From Gulosibacter macacae (GTDB lineage Bacteria > Actinomycetota > Actinomycetes > Actinomycetales > Microbacteriaceae), in the NCBI RefSeq assembly GCF_003865375.1, contig NZ_RQVS01000004.1:1-64000 (forward strand): a DNA stretch of 64,000 nucleotides. The letters run 5' to 3'. Every line of letters begins with the position of its first letter. Position 1 is the stretch's first letter. Below, one piece after another: positions 52,512-61,143 of this stretch. The translations under genes were made by a program, and so were the position numbers. The notes under the pieces were generated by a model. The model saw only the letters and a program-made list of their open reading frames with translations, was not told the origin of the DNA and made no database searches.

Positions 52512-54274
52512 CGGCGGGCCAGCTTCCCGATTCGCTCCGCATTCTCACCGCGCTGCGACCTCTTGATGAGGCCGGATTCGCGAGCCTGCTCGCCGGGCGT
52601 CGGGTGGCTTCGCGCGGCATCGGGGATCTGCTCGACCTTGCCGAACTCCTCGACTCTCCGCGCAATGTCACTGACACGCTCATTGGCCTCGATTGGCCGA
52701 CGCTACGGGGTCTGCGTGCGGGTACCGAGGATGCACTGACGCGCGCGACCGAGCTCATGCTCGCCGTGCCGAATGGTGGCGATGCGGAGCTCCTGCCGAT
52801 CGTGCAGTCGACGCTCGATGCACTCCTACCGGTCCTTCCGGATTTCGACGCTGCCGTCGGCAGTGAGAGCACCACCGCGGGTGCCACCGCGGCACACGCA
52901 TCCGCAGTACTCGCGAACGATGCGCTCTGGCTCCTCGATGAGGCACCGCGCGCCGTGCGCGCGGCTCGCGGCGGGGTGCGCATGAGCGGCGTCGAGGTGC
53001 GTCGCCTCGCCATCGAACTCGACCAGGATGCAGCCCTCATCGGCTCGATGTATCGCTGGCTCCTGCGCGCCGGACTCATGGCCCCACTCGATGAGGTGTG
53101 GCATCCGACGGCGGCCGGGCGCGCATTTATTAACCTGCCCGCATCGCAGCGCTGGTCGGTGCTGATCCGTGCCTGGCTCAGCGAGCTCAATCTCAGCGAT
53201 ATTCGTGCGCTACAGCAGCACGTCGGGGCCGGCGATGACAGCGGCGCCGTGGTGACCGACCTCCCCGCGTTCGAGGACGAACCCACTTCGGCGACGAGCG
53301 CGATCACGCTCCCGGGCGATGGTGATGCTCGCGCACTCGAAGCGGAACTGCTCGGGCTTGCCGAACGCGGACAACTCACCGCGGCTGGTGCGCTCGTGCT
53401 CGCGGGCAAGGTTGATGAGGCTGAGGCCGCTGTTGCCGAGGCCTTCCCGCGTGAGGTCGAGCAGGTCTACCTGCAGCCCGATCAGACGATCATCGCCCCC
53501 GGTCCCCTGCCCGGCGATCTCGATGCGGGGCTCCGCCGCATCTCAACGCTTGAGCGCCGCGCGCTCGCAAGCGAGTACCGCATCACGGCCGCGTCGATTG
53601 CGCACGCGCTCGGCGAGGGGATGAATGAGGCCGAGATTCGCGGTTTCCTTGAGCGGATCTCGCTCACGGGCATCCCGCAACCCATCGACTATCTCGTCAG
53701 CAATACGGTGGAGCGGTTCGGACTCGTGCGCGTGCGTGACCGCTCGCGCGGCGCGGCCCGCGCTGGCAGCAGCGTCCGGGCACTTGACCCGAAGCTCTTC
53801 GATGCCCTGCGCGTCGATGCCTCGCTCCGGGCCCTTGGGCTGCGTCCGGCGGGCGAGGTGCTCGAGTCGACCGTCTCGGCACACACGGTGCTCGTGACGC
53901 TCCTCGACGCGCGCTACCCGGCAGTTGCCGAGGATGAGCTCGGCAATGCCCTGCCTCTGCATCCGCTCATCACCGCCCCGAGCTATGAGGCCGAGCCCGG
54001 CCCCACCGCGGCAAAGGCCGCCGCCGACCTCGCGACGCTCGCGGCCGAGAGCGATGTGAGTGATGATCACAGCACTTGGCTGCGTCGCCGACTGGAACTC
54101 GCCCGCCGCGCCAAGACCGCAATCGCGGTGACCGTGCGGGTTGGCGAGAACGAGACGCAGACACTGCGGCTGGTGCCCACTGCCGTCTCACCGCAGCGCG
54201 TGCGGGCTCGCGATGAGGATGCAGAAGTCGAGCGGACCCTGCCGCTCGCGTCGATTGTGTCGCTTGACGACTGA
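52508..54274 (+). CDS. Helicase-associated domain protein (XPB/Ssl2 N-terminal-like)
   Basis: The 588-residue protein has winged-helix-like repeats and the helicase-associated (XPB/Ssl2-like) region, with VYLQPDQTIIAPGPLPGDL and EYRITAASIAHALGEGMNEAEI near the middle. It has no Walker motifs of its own. In actinobacteria it is regularly encoded just before an XPB-type helicase, as here, so it is probably its partner or loader. The link is by gene order. Confidence 0.85.
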   Translation: MTAGQLPDSLRILTALRPLDEAGFASLLAGRRVASRGIGDLLDLAELLDSPRNVTDTLIGLDWPTLRGLRAGTEDALTRATELMLAVPNGGDAELLPIVQSTLDALLPVLPDFDAAVGSESTTAGATAAHASAVLANDALWLLDEAPRAVRAARGGVRMSGVEVRRLAIELDQDAALIGSMYRWLLRAGLMAPLDEVWHPTAAGRAFINLPASQRWSVLIRAWLSELNLSDIRALQQHVGAGDDSGAVVTDLPAFEDEPTSATSAITLPGDGDARALEAELLGLAERGQLTAAGALVLAGKVDEAEAAVAEAFPREVEQVYLQPDQTIIAPGPLPGDLDAGLRRISTLERRALASEYRITAASIAHALGEGMNEAEIRGFLERISLTGIPQPIDYLVSNTVERFGLVRVRDRSRGAARAGSSVRALDPKLFDALRVDASLRALGLRPAGEVLESTVSAHTVLVTLLDARYPAVAEDELGNALPLHPLITAPSYEAEPGPTAAKAAADLATLAAESDVSDDHSTWLRRRLELARRAKTAIAVTVRVGENETQTLRLVPTAVSPQRVRARDEDAEVERTLPLASIVSLDD

Positions 54275-54276
54275 TG

Positions 54277-54296
54277 CTTCGGGTGCCTCAGCACAC
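54277..54296. repeat. Dispersed palindromic repeat, single half-site
   Basis: CTTCGGGTGCCTCAGCACAC lies 2 bp after the helicase-associated gene's stop. There is no partner arm. Confidence 0.6.
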
Positions 54297-54329
54297 GACG
54301 AAAATCCAGCCGGACTACAATCGTCCGTT

Positions 54330-55979
54330 ATGACTCTTGGCCCCCTAATTGTTCAGAGCGACCGCACAGTGTTGCTCGAGGTTGCGCATCCAGAGTCTGA
54401 GGAGGCGCGCCACGCCCTCGCGGTCTTTGCCGAACTTGAGCGCGCGCCCGAACACATCCACACCTATCGCATCACCCGGCTCGGGCTCTGGAATGCCCGT
54501 GCCGCCGGCCACACCGCCGATGAGATGCTCGAGACGCTCAACCGCTACGCGAAGTTTCCGGTGCCCGACGCGGTCGAAATTGACCTGCGCGACACCGTCG
54601 GCCGCTTCGGCCGCCTCGTCGTCGATCGTGATGACGAAGGGCTCGTGCTGCGCTCGAATGATGAGGCCGTACTCACCCAGGTCGCGGCGAACAAGCACAT
54701 CGCGCCGCTCTTGCTTGGGCGCCTCGATGACACAAGCTTCCGCGTCGACGATTGGGCACGAGGCTCGCTCAAGCAGCAACTCGTGAAGCTCGGCTGGCCG
54801 GCCGACGACCACGCGGGTTACACCCCCGGTAGCCCGCATGAAATTGAGCTCGTCGAAGACGGCTGGGCCCTGCGCGACTATCAGCGCCAGGCTGTCGAGC
54901 AATTCTTTGATGGCGGTTCGGGCGTCGTCGTGCTCCCCTGTGGCGCCGGCAAGACCATCGTTGGCGCGGGCGCCATGGTGGCGGCCGACACGAACACCCT
55001 CATCCTCGTGACCAATACGGTGTCGGCCCGGCAGTGGCGCGCCGAACTCCTCCGCCGCACCTCGCTCACTGAAGACGAGATCGGCGAGTACTCCGGCGAA
55101 ACCAAAGAGATCAAGCCCGTCACCATCGCGACCTACCAAATCCTCACGGCACGCCGAAAGGGCGAGTACACGCACCTTTCGCTACTCGACGCGCTCGATT
55201 GGGGTCTCATCGTGTATGACGAGGTGCACCTGCTGCCGGCACCCGTGTTCAAGCTCACCGCCGACCTGCAGGCCCGCCGCCGCCTCGGCCTCACCGCGAC
55301 GCTCGTGCGCGAAGACGGCCGCGAGTCGGATGTGTTCTCGCTCATTGGCCCGAAGCGCTTCGACGCGCCGTGGAAGGACATCGAGCGCCAGGGCTTCATC
55401 TCCCCCGCCGAGTGCTTCGAAATCCGCGTCGATCTTCCCTATGACGACCGCATGGCGTACGCCAGCGCATCCGATGAGGATCGCTACCGCATTGCCGCGA
55501 GCGCCCCGGCAAAGTTCGATGTCGTGCGGGCGCTCGTGCGCAAGCACGCCGACGAGCGCATCCTGATCATTGGTCAGTACCTCGACCAGATCGACGAAAT
55601 CGCCGCCGAGCTCGGGGTGCCGAAGCTCACTGGCCAGACCCCGGTCGCGGAGCGCGAGGAGCTTTTTGAAGCGTTCCGCAACGGGGATGCGCGCGTCCTC
55701 GTCGTCTCGAAGGTCGCGAACTTCTCGGTCGATCTGCCGGATGCTTCGGTCGCGATTCAGATTTCCGGTTCGTATGGCTCGCGGCAGGAAGAGGCGCAGC
55801 GCCTCGGTCGCCTGTTGCGTCCCTCGTCGACCGGGGTGACCGCGTCGTTCTACACGCTCGTCTCACGCGACACGGTCGACCAAGACTTCGCGCAGAACCG
55901 TCAGCGGTTCCTTGCGGAGCAGGGGTATGCCTACTCGATTCTCGACGCTGCGGATGTGCTCGCAGACGTCGACGCGTAG
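54330..55979 (+). CDS. XPB-type DEAD/DEAH DNA helicase
   Basis: The 549-residue SF2 helicase has the XPB core: Walker A VVLPCGAGKTIVGAG, motif Ia TNTVSARQWRAEL, DEVH box in IVYDEVHLLPAPVF, motif III GLTATLVREDGRE, and motif VI RQEEAQRLGRLLRP. The N-terminal damage-recognition-like region (about 1-170) precedes it. Bacterial XPB unwinds DNA 3'-5' and can work with a nuclease in repair. The ATG at 54330 is chosen; the longer frame upstream overlaps the neighbour. It is 55 bp after its probable partner gene. Confidence 0.93.
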   Translation: MTLGPLIVQSDRTVLLEVAHPESEEARHALAVFAELERAPEHIHTYRITRLGLWNARAAGHTADEMLETLNRYAKFPVPDAVEIDLRDTVGRFGRLVVDRDDEGLVLRSNDEAVLTQVAANKHIAPLLLGRLDDTSFRVDDWARGSLKQQLVKLGWPADDHAGYTPGSPHEIELVEDGWALRDYQRQAVEQFFDGGSGVVVLPCGAGKTIVGAGAMVAADTNTLILVTNTVSARQWRAELLRRTSLTEDEIGEYSGETKEIKPVTIATYQILTARRKGEYTHLSLLDALDWGLIVYDEVHLLPAPVFKLTADLQARRRLGLTATLVREDGRESDVFSLIGPKRFDAPWKDIERQGFISPAECFEIRVDLPYDDRMAYASASDEDRYRIAASAPAKFDVVRALVRKHADERILIIGQYLDQIDEIAAELGVPKLTGQTPVAEREELFEAFRNGDARVLVVSKVANFSVDLPDASVAIQISGSYGSRQEEAQRLGRLLRPSSTGVTASFYTLVSRDTVDQDFAQNRQRFLAEQGYAYSILDAADVLADVDA

Positions 55980-56113
55980 CGGCGATGCTGCTTGTGACGC
56001 AGAGCGTCGGTCTCTATTACGACGCATAAGGTCACATTCGCTACTTGCGCGTGCAAGTAATTTGGAATGCGCGTAGCTTGCTCGGTGTTCTCCTCCTCTG
56101 AAAGGACACCAAC

Positions 56114-56974
56114 ATGGCACGCGCTCCCCGTTTTTCTCTTGCTCTCGGCACTGCCGCGGCACTCATCGTCGGACTCAGCGCTTGCGCTCCGGCCGCTGAC
56201 CCAGCCGCCGAAAGCACTGATGGCGCCGCGGTGCAGACGCTCGTCGTCGCGACCGCGGGCGAACCCCGCCCTTACACCTACATCGGCGACGACGGCGAAT
56301 TCACCGGCTACGACATCGAGATCGTCCGCACGATCGACGAGATGCTCCCGCAGTACGAAGTGAAGTTTGAAGCCACCGACTTCCAGGGCATCTTCCCTGG
56401 CCTTGACTCGGGCCGCTACAACATCGTCGCGAACAACCTCTCGGTCACCGAAGAGCGAAAGCAGAAGTACGACTTCTCTGACCCCTACATCACCGCGCAG
56501 TTCGGTGCGGTCGTGAAGACCGACACCGGCAAGACCGAGTTCGCCTCACTCGAAGAGCTCGCTGGCCAGACTACCTACGGTCAGCCCGGCCTCAACTTCA
56601 CGAAGGTGCTCGAAAGCTACAACGAGCAGCACCCCGACAAGCAGGTGAACATCCAGTACACCGAGCTCGACTTGCAATCGCAGTTCAATAACCTCATTGC
56701 CGGTCAGGTCGACTTCATCTTCGTCGAGCGCGTCGCCTACCAGGGCTACAGCAAAGGTGACCCCTCGATCACCTTTGCAGCGCTTCCCGGCGAGTACCTC
56801 GTCGAGAACTTCGGCACCAACCTCAACTCGGCACTCGCCTTCTCGAAGCAGACGCCAAACGTCGACCAGGTGGTAGCCGACTTCAATGCGGCGCTGGCCG
56901 AACTCAAGGCCAATGGCAAGCTCAAGGAGCTGAGCGAGGAGTTCTTCGGCGCCGACATGACTCCGAAGGAGTAA
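56114..56974 (+). CDS. Amino-acid ABC transporter, substrate-binding lipoprotein
   Basis: The 286-residue protein has a lipoprotein signal (LIVGLSAC, Cys at about residue 24) and the polar-amino-acid binding fold: TYIGDDGEFTGYDIEIVRTID, NIVANNLSVTEERKQKYDFSDPY and the hinge region following. It captures the substrate for the permease and ATPase encoded next. An AAAGGA ribosome site precedes the ATG. It is the first gene of a five-gene operon that ends with a monooxygenase and an acetyltransferase. Confidence 0.93.
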   Translation: MARAPRFSLALGTAAALIVGLSACAPAADPAAESTDGAAVQTLVVATAGEPRPYTYIGDDGEFTGYDIEIVRTIDEMLPQYEVKFEATDFQGIFPGLDSGRYNIVANNLSVTEERKQKYDFSDPYITAQFGAVVKTDTGKTEFASLEELAGQTTYGQPGLNFTKVLESYNEQHPDKQVNIQYTELDLQSQFNNLIAGQVDFIFVERVAYQGYSKGDPSITFAALPGEYLVENFGTNLNSALAFSKQTPNVDQVVADFNAALAELKANGKLKELSEEFFGADMTPKE

Positions 56975-56981
56975 TCGACCG

Positions 56982-57788
56982 GTGGAGAGCATCATCGATT
57001 TCGGGGCCATCGGCAGCTACGCGCTGCAGCTGATCCCGTACATCCCCGTCACGCTCGCCTTGGCGGTGCTGGCGACGGCCTTCGGCATCATCGTGGGGCT
57101 CGTCTTCGCGCTGATCAAGATGGCCCGCACGCCCGTGTTGAGCCAGATTGCCGCCGTGATCGTCTCGTACCTGCGTGGTACGCCGATCCTCGTGCAGCTG
57201 CTGCTCAACATCAATGCGATGCCGATTTTCGTGATCTGGTCGAACCAGACCTTTGGCACGAACTGGGATGCGCTGGCGCTCTCGCCCTTCATCGTCGCGA
57301 CATTCACCTTCGCGCTCAACGAGGCGGCGTACGCGAGCGAAACGATTCGTGCATCCCTGCTCTCGGTTGACCGTCGAGAAATCGAAGCGGCCCAGTCGCT
57401 CGGAATGACGCCGTGGCAAACGCTCACGCGCATCACCATTCCGAACGCCACGGTCGTTGCGTTCCCGACGCTCGTCAACCACTTCATTGGGATGCTCAAG
57501 CAATCGTCGCTCGCGTTCGTCGTCTCGGTGATCGAGATCACCGCCTTCGCGAAGATCCTCGGTGGCCGCGACTACCGCTATTTCGAGGCCTATCTCGCCA
57601 CCGCAATCGTCTACTGGGCGATGACCGTCATCGTCGAGCAGATCACTCGACGCATGGAGGCGCGCCTCTCGCTGCCAACCACCGGCCCCCGCAAACGCAA
57701 GGGACAGGTGGCGGCAGCGCCCGAGCCGACGCCCGTCGGCTCCGCCGCGGTGGCATCTCGGGTTGACAGTGAAAGGGGCCCGGCATGA
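56982..57788 (+). CDS. Amino-acid ABC transporter permease
   Basis: The 268-residue protein has five or more TM helices and the EAA loop EIEAAQSLGMTPWQTLTRITIPNA, which docks on the ATPase. SYLRGTPILVQLLL is the typical start of the His/Glu/Gln/Arg permease domain. The start is GTG at 56982, 8 nt after the binding-protein stop. The last 40 residues are a hydrophilic, Pro/Ala-rich tail. It overlaps the ATPase gene by four bases. Confidence 0.92.
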   Translation: MESIIDFGAIGSYALQLIPYIPVTLALAVLATAFGIIVGLVFALIKMARTPVLSQIAAVIVSYLRGTPILVQLLLNINAMPIFVIWSNQTFGTNWDALALSPFIVATFTFALNEAAYASETIRASLLSVDRREIEAAQSLGMTPWQTLTRITIPNATVVAFPTLVNHFIGMLKQSSLAFVVSVIEITAFAKILGGRDYRYFEAYLATAIVYWAMTVIVEQITRRMEARLSLPTTGPRKRKGQVAAAPEPTPVGSAAVASRVDSERGPA

Positions 57789-58546
57789 TTTCGATCGCCA
57801 ACCTCAAGAAGTCATTCGGTGACCGTGAGATTCTGCGCGGTCTCAGTTTCGAGCTTGAACCAGGCTCGGTGACCGCCATCGTCGGCTCGTCAGGTGCCGG
57901 CAAGTCGACGCTCCTGCGCTGCCTGAACCTGCTCGAGCAGCCTGACTCGGGCCAGCTCACCCTCGGCGATCTCAGCGTGGATGCGGCGAGCGCCTCACGC
58001 CACGATGTGCTCGCGATGCGTCGCCGCACGGCGATGGTCTTCCAGCAGTTCAACCTGTTCTGTCGCAAGACCGCGCTCGAAAACGTCACAGAGGGCCTGC
58101 GCGTCGTGCGCGGCATCGAGGCGGCCGAAGCCGAACAGCTCGCTCGCGAACAGCTTGACCGGGTGGGGCTCTCGGGGCACCTCGACCACTACCCGGCCCA
58201 GCTCTCAGGTGGCCAGCAGCAGCGCGTCGGCATTGCTCGAGCGCTCGCCATGGAACCCGAAGTGCTCCTGCTCGACGAGCCGACCTCGGCGCTTGACCCG
58301 GAGCTCGTCGGCGAGGTGCTCGCCACCATCCGTCAGGTTGCGGCCAACGGCCAAACCATGGTGCTCGTTTCGCACGAAATGAACTTCGTGCGCCAGGTCG
58401 CCAATCGCGTGCTCTTCCTCGAGCATGGCGAACTCATCGAGGATGCCACTCCCGACGAGTTCTTCGGCCCGCACGCCTCGGAACGCACGCGTTCGTTCCT
58501 CCGCGACTACCACCTCGCCCACGGCACCGCCGACTACCAGATCTAA
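57785..58546 (+). CDS. Amino-acid ABC transporter ATP-binding protein
   Basis: The 253-residue ATPase has Walker [17 protein letters not shown]-loop VFQQFNLF, signature [15 protein letters not shown], Walker [13 protein letters not shown] and the H-loop VSHEMNF. It powers import with the two preceding gene products. It is of the polar amino-acid (GlnQ/TcyN) group. Confidence 0.95.
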   Translation: MISIANLKKSFGDREILRGLSFELEPGSVTAIVGSSGAGKSTLLRCLNLLEQPDSGQLTLGDLSVDAASASRHDVLAMRRRTAMVFQQFNLFCRKTALENVTEGLRVVRGIEAAEAEQLAREQLDRVGLSGHLDHYPAQLSGGQQQRVGIARALAMEPEVLLLDEPTSALDPELVGEVLATIRQVAANGQTMVLVSHEMNFVRQVANRVLFLEHGELIEDATPDEFFGPHASERTRSFLRDYHLAHGTADYQI

Positions 58547-58584
58547 CGCTCCGACTTAGTTCGCTCCCCCAGAAAGGATTTGCG

Positions 58585-59625
58585 ATGTCTTCCACGCCCG
58601 CCGCTTCGCGCCCGCTGCGCAACCTCGGCTTCATCCACCTCGTTCCCTTCGACCGCAACGACCCGGCCACGGGCCTGCGCGAAGGTGTTGAACTGTTCAA
58701 GTTCGCCGAAGAACTCGGCCTCGACTCTGGCTGGGTGCGCACCCGCCACATGCAGTACGGCTTGCCCAGTGCATCCGTGTTTTTCGGCGCCGTTTCGCAG
58801 GTGACCGAGCGCATCGGCCTCGGAAACGCGGTCATTCCGGTCGGGTTCGAGAACCCGTTCCGCCTTGCTGAAGACCTCGGCACCGCGGATGCGCTTTCGG
58901 GCGGCCGCCTACTGCCGGGTCTGTCGGTGCATCCGCCGAGCTACGACGAGACCGTCAACGACCTCGTTCACGACAACGGCTGGCGCGACGAGGACTACTC
59001 CTACGGCCGCCTCGAGCGTCTGCGCTCATTCCTGCGCGGCGACAAAGTACGCGATATTCCCGAATACCAGGGCATCGGTGGCGACTTCGATTCGGAGCGC
59101 GTGGAACCGATGAGCGAGGGCCTTGCCGACCGGCTCTGGTACGGCGGTGGTTCGCTTCGCTCGGCCCAGTGGGCCGGCGAGAACGGCTTCCACTGGCTCG
59201 TCTCGAACATCTCGTCGTCGAACACCGGTGAACTCGTTGATTACGGCGTGAACCAGCGCGAGCAGATCGACGCCTATCGCGCCGCCTCACCGCTTGGTGA
59301 CGCTGCCCGCGCCACCGTGGCTCGCGTGCTCGTGCCGACCGATGGCGCGACCCCCGAGCAGCTGCGCAAGTACCGCGAGTACGCCGAGGGACGCACCGAG
59401 CGCACGAAGTCGGTGCACGGCCGCGGCACCATCATCGCGCTTGATGTGCTCGGCTCGAATGACGAGATCATCGAATTCATCAAGAACGACCCGGCTTTCC
59501 AGGCCGCCGACGACTACCTCTTCGAGTTGCCGTTCGAGATGGAACTCGATGATTGGAAGCAGATGCTTACCCAGCTCGCGACCGTGATTGGTCCGGCACT
59601 TGGGTGGACGCCGGCGAACGCTTGA
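58585..59625 (+). CDS. LLM-class flavin-dependent monooxygenase
   Basis: The 346-residue luciferase-like protein has the N-terminal strand NLGFIHLVPFDRND, the helix GVELFKFAEELGLDSGWVR, the TERIGLGNAVIPVGFENPFRLAEDL segment and RLWYGGGS. Such enzymes use FMNH2 and O2. Coming after an amino-acid importer and before an acetyltransferase, it resembles the B. subtilis ytm/cmo S-alkyl-cysteine salvage operon, which pairs an LLM oxygenase, GNAT enzyme and cystine-type importer. That parallel is inference. It has an AAAGGA ribosome site. Confidence 0.88.
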   Translation: MSSTPAASRPLRNLGFIHLVPFDRNDPATGLREGVELFKFAEELGLDSGWVRTRHMQYGLPSASVFFGAVSQVTERIGLGNAVIPVGFENPFRLAEDLGTADALSGGRLLPGLSVHPPSYDETVNDLVHDNGWRDEDYSYGRLERLRSFLRGDKVRDIPEYQGIGGDFDSERVEPMSEGLADRLWYGGGSLRSAQWAGENGFHWLVSNISSSNTGELVDYGVNQREQIDAYRAASPLGDAARATVARVLVPTDGATPEQLRKYREYAEGRTERTKSVHGRGTIIALDVLGSNDEIIEFIKNDPAFQAADDYLFELPFEMELDDWKQMLTQLATVIGPALGWTPANA

Positions 59626-60152
59626 TGAGCCCGCTTGAGTCGCAAGCAGCCGGTCTGCTGATTCGACTCATGCGTCCGGAGGAGGCCGAGACCGTGGATG
59701 CGGTGGTCGCGGCCGCCTATGCGCACGATTACGACGCCGTGCCGGGCAACGATGAGTTTGCCCGGCGCGCGGCGTTGCGTGCGGTCGATCACGATGTGTG
59801 GGTGGCCGCTGATGCGACGAGCGACGAGGTGCTCGGCGCGGTGACCGTGCGTCGGCCGGGGGCCGTGGCGTTGCACGAGGATGCGGCGAGCGATGAACTC
59901 GATCTGCGCCTGCTTGCGGTGTCGCCGACTGCGCGCCGCCGCGGGATCGCCCGCGCGCTCATGGCGCATGTCGAAGAGCACGCTCGGGCACACGGCTATG
60001 GCGCCGTATTCCTCAAGTCAGCACATGAGATGCACGGTGCCCACGCGCTCTACGAATCGCTCGGTTACGCCCGCGTAGCCGAGCGAGATGGTGTGTGGAT
60101 CGGTGGTCGCAAGATCATCGATGTGCGCAGCTACTCGCTGGCCGTGCGCTGA
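59625..60152 (+). CDS. GNAT-family N-acetyltransferase
   Basis: The 175-residue protein has an acetyl-CoA motif: DLRLLAVSPTARRRGIARALMAHVEEHA. Its substrate site is unknown. The ATG shares one base with the stop of the monooxygenase gene (TGATG), showing coupling. In sulfur-amino-acid salvage operons such an enzyme acetylates the S-alkylcysteine; here this is only suggested by order. The stop codon is inside the first unit of a 20-bp tandem repeat. Confidence 0.88.
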   Translation: MSPLESQAAGLLIRLMRPEEAETVDAVVAAAYAHDYDAVPGNDEFARRAALRAVDHDVWVAADATSDEVLGAVTVRRPGAVALHEDAASDELDLRLLAVSPTARRRGIARALMAHVEEHARAHGYGAVFLKSAHEMHGAHALYESLGYARVAERDGVWIGGRKIIDVRSYSLAVR

Positions 60153-60228
60153 TGCCCAGCCCCGCACGCTGACACCCAGCCCCGCACGCTGACGCCCAAC
60201 CCCGCGCGCTGACGCCCAACCCCGCGCG
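60149..60228. repeat. Four tandem 20-bp repeats
   Basis: Units begin at 60149, 60169, 60189 and 60209, with the form CTGAYRCCCARCCCCGCRCG; the last two copies are identical. The first contains the TGA stop of the acetyltransferase gene. The array runs directly into the palindromic pair that follows. Confidence 0.85.
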
Positions 60229-60276
60229 CTGAGGCTCTCGAAGCGCCAGCACACCGTGTGCTTCGAGAACCTCAGC
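60228..60276. repeat. Dispersed palindromic repeat, inverted pair
   Basis: GCTGAGGCTCTCGAAG (60228-60243) and CTTCGAGAACCTCAGC (60261-60276) pair at 15 of 16 positions. It lies between the convergent acetyltransferase and methyltransferase genes. Confidence 0.78.
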
Positions 60277-60282
60277 ACTCGC

Positions 60283-61083
60283 TCATACCCGCGCGAGCAA
60301 CTCGATGTGCGCCATGATGAACATCGCATCGGGATGCTCGCCCCACGCTTTCCACGCCGCCGAAATCGCCTCGAGCTCGGCACGATCGGCCAGTCCCCGA
60401 CCGAGCACCTCCTCGGTGAAGCGCGATTCGAGCGCTCGCACCGACCACGAATCGCCCCACCACTTGGTGAGTTCCGGCGTCGCATACGTCCACGCCGAGG
60501 TGGTGATGAGCTGGTCGGTGAGCCCGGCCGCGTTCGCCCAGCCGCGCATCCGCCGCCCCGCATCGGGAAACGCACCGTTCGCACGCGCGATCGCAAGATA
60601 CAGCTCGCGCCAGCGCTCGAGTTCGGGCACGATCGGACACCAACTCATCTCTTCGTAATCGGCATCGCGCGCAGCAACAATGCCACCGGTCCGAGTCACC
60701 CGCGCCATTTCGCGCAGGCCCGCAGGCGGATCGGTGAGGTGCTGGAGCACCTGGTGCGCATGCGTCACATCGAAGGAGTCGTCGGCGTCGGCAAGGTCAA
60801 ACACATTGCCGAGTTCAAAGCGGGTGCGGGTGTCACCGCGGCGGGCAGCCTCGGCGCGACCGGCGGCAAGCCCAGCCTCGACCGGCTCGATGCCGATGAC
60901 CTGACCCGTTTCGCCCACGAGCGCGGCGAGGTCAAGCGTGATCGTGCCCGGTCCGCTCCCCACGTCGAGCAACCGCATCCCCGGTTCGAGGTGCGGAATG
61001 AGATAGCCGCACGAGTTCGCGGCAGAGCGCGTGGCGTGGGATGCGAGCACTGATTCGGCGTGACCGTGCAGATAGCGAGACAT
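60283..61083 (-). CDS. SAM-dependent methyltransferase
   Basis: The 266-residue class I methyltransferase has motif I RLLDVGSGPGTITLDLA, acidic GIEPVEAGL, motif with DSFDVTHAHQVLQHLTDP, and GLREMARVTRTGGIVAARD. It resembles the UbiE/Erg6-like methyltransferases that act on lipids or small molecules. The ATG at 61083 is used; the frame remains open to 61779, but that overlaps the response-regulator gene on the other strand. It is divergent from the two-component system. Confidence 0.88.
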   Translation of the reverse strand: MSRYLHGHAESVLASHATRSAANSCGYLIPHLEPGMRLLDVGSGPGTITLDLAALVGETGQVIGIEPVEAGLAAGRAEAARRGDTRTRFELGNVFDLADADDSFDVTHAHQVLQHLTDPPAGLREMARVTRTGGIVAARDADYEEMSWCPIVPELERWRELYLAIARANGAFPDAGRRMRGWANAAGLTDQLITTSAWTYATPELTKWWGDSWSVRALESRFTEEVLGRGLADRAELEAISAAWKAWGEHPDAMFIMAHIELLARV

Positions 61084-61143
61084 AGCGCAATCTTGCCACC
61101 GCGCGGCATCTAAGAGTTCGCACAGCAGAACAGCGCAATACTG

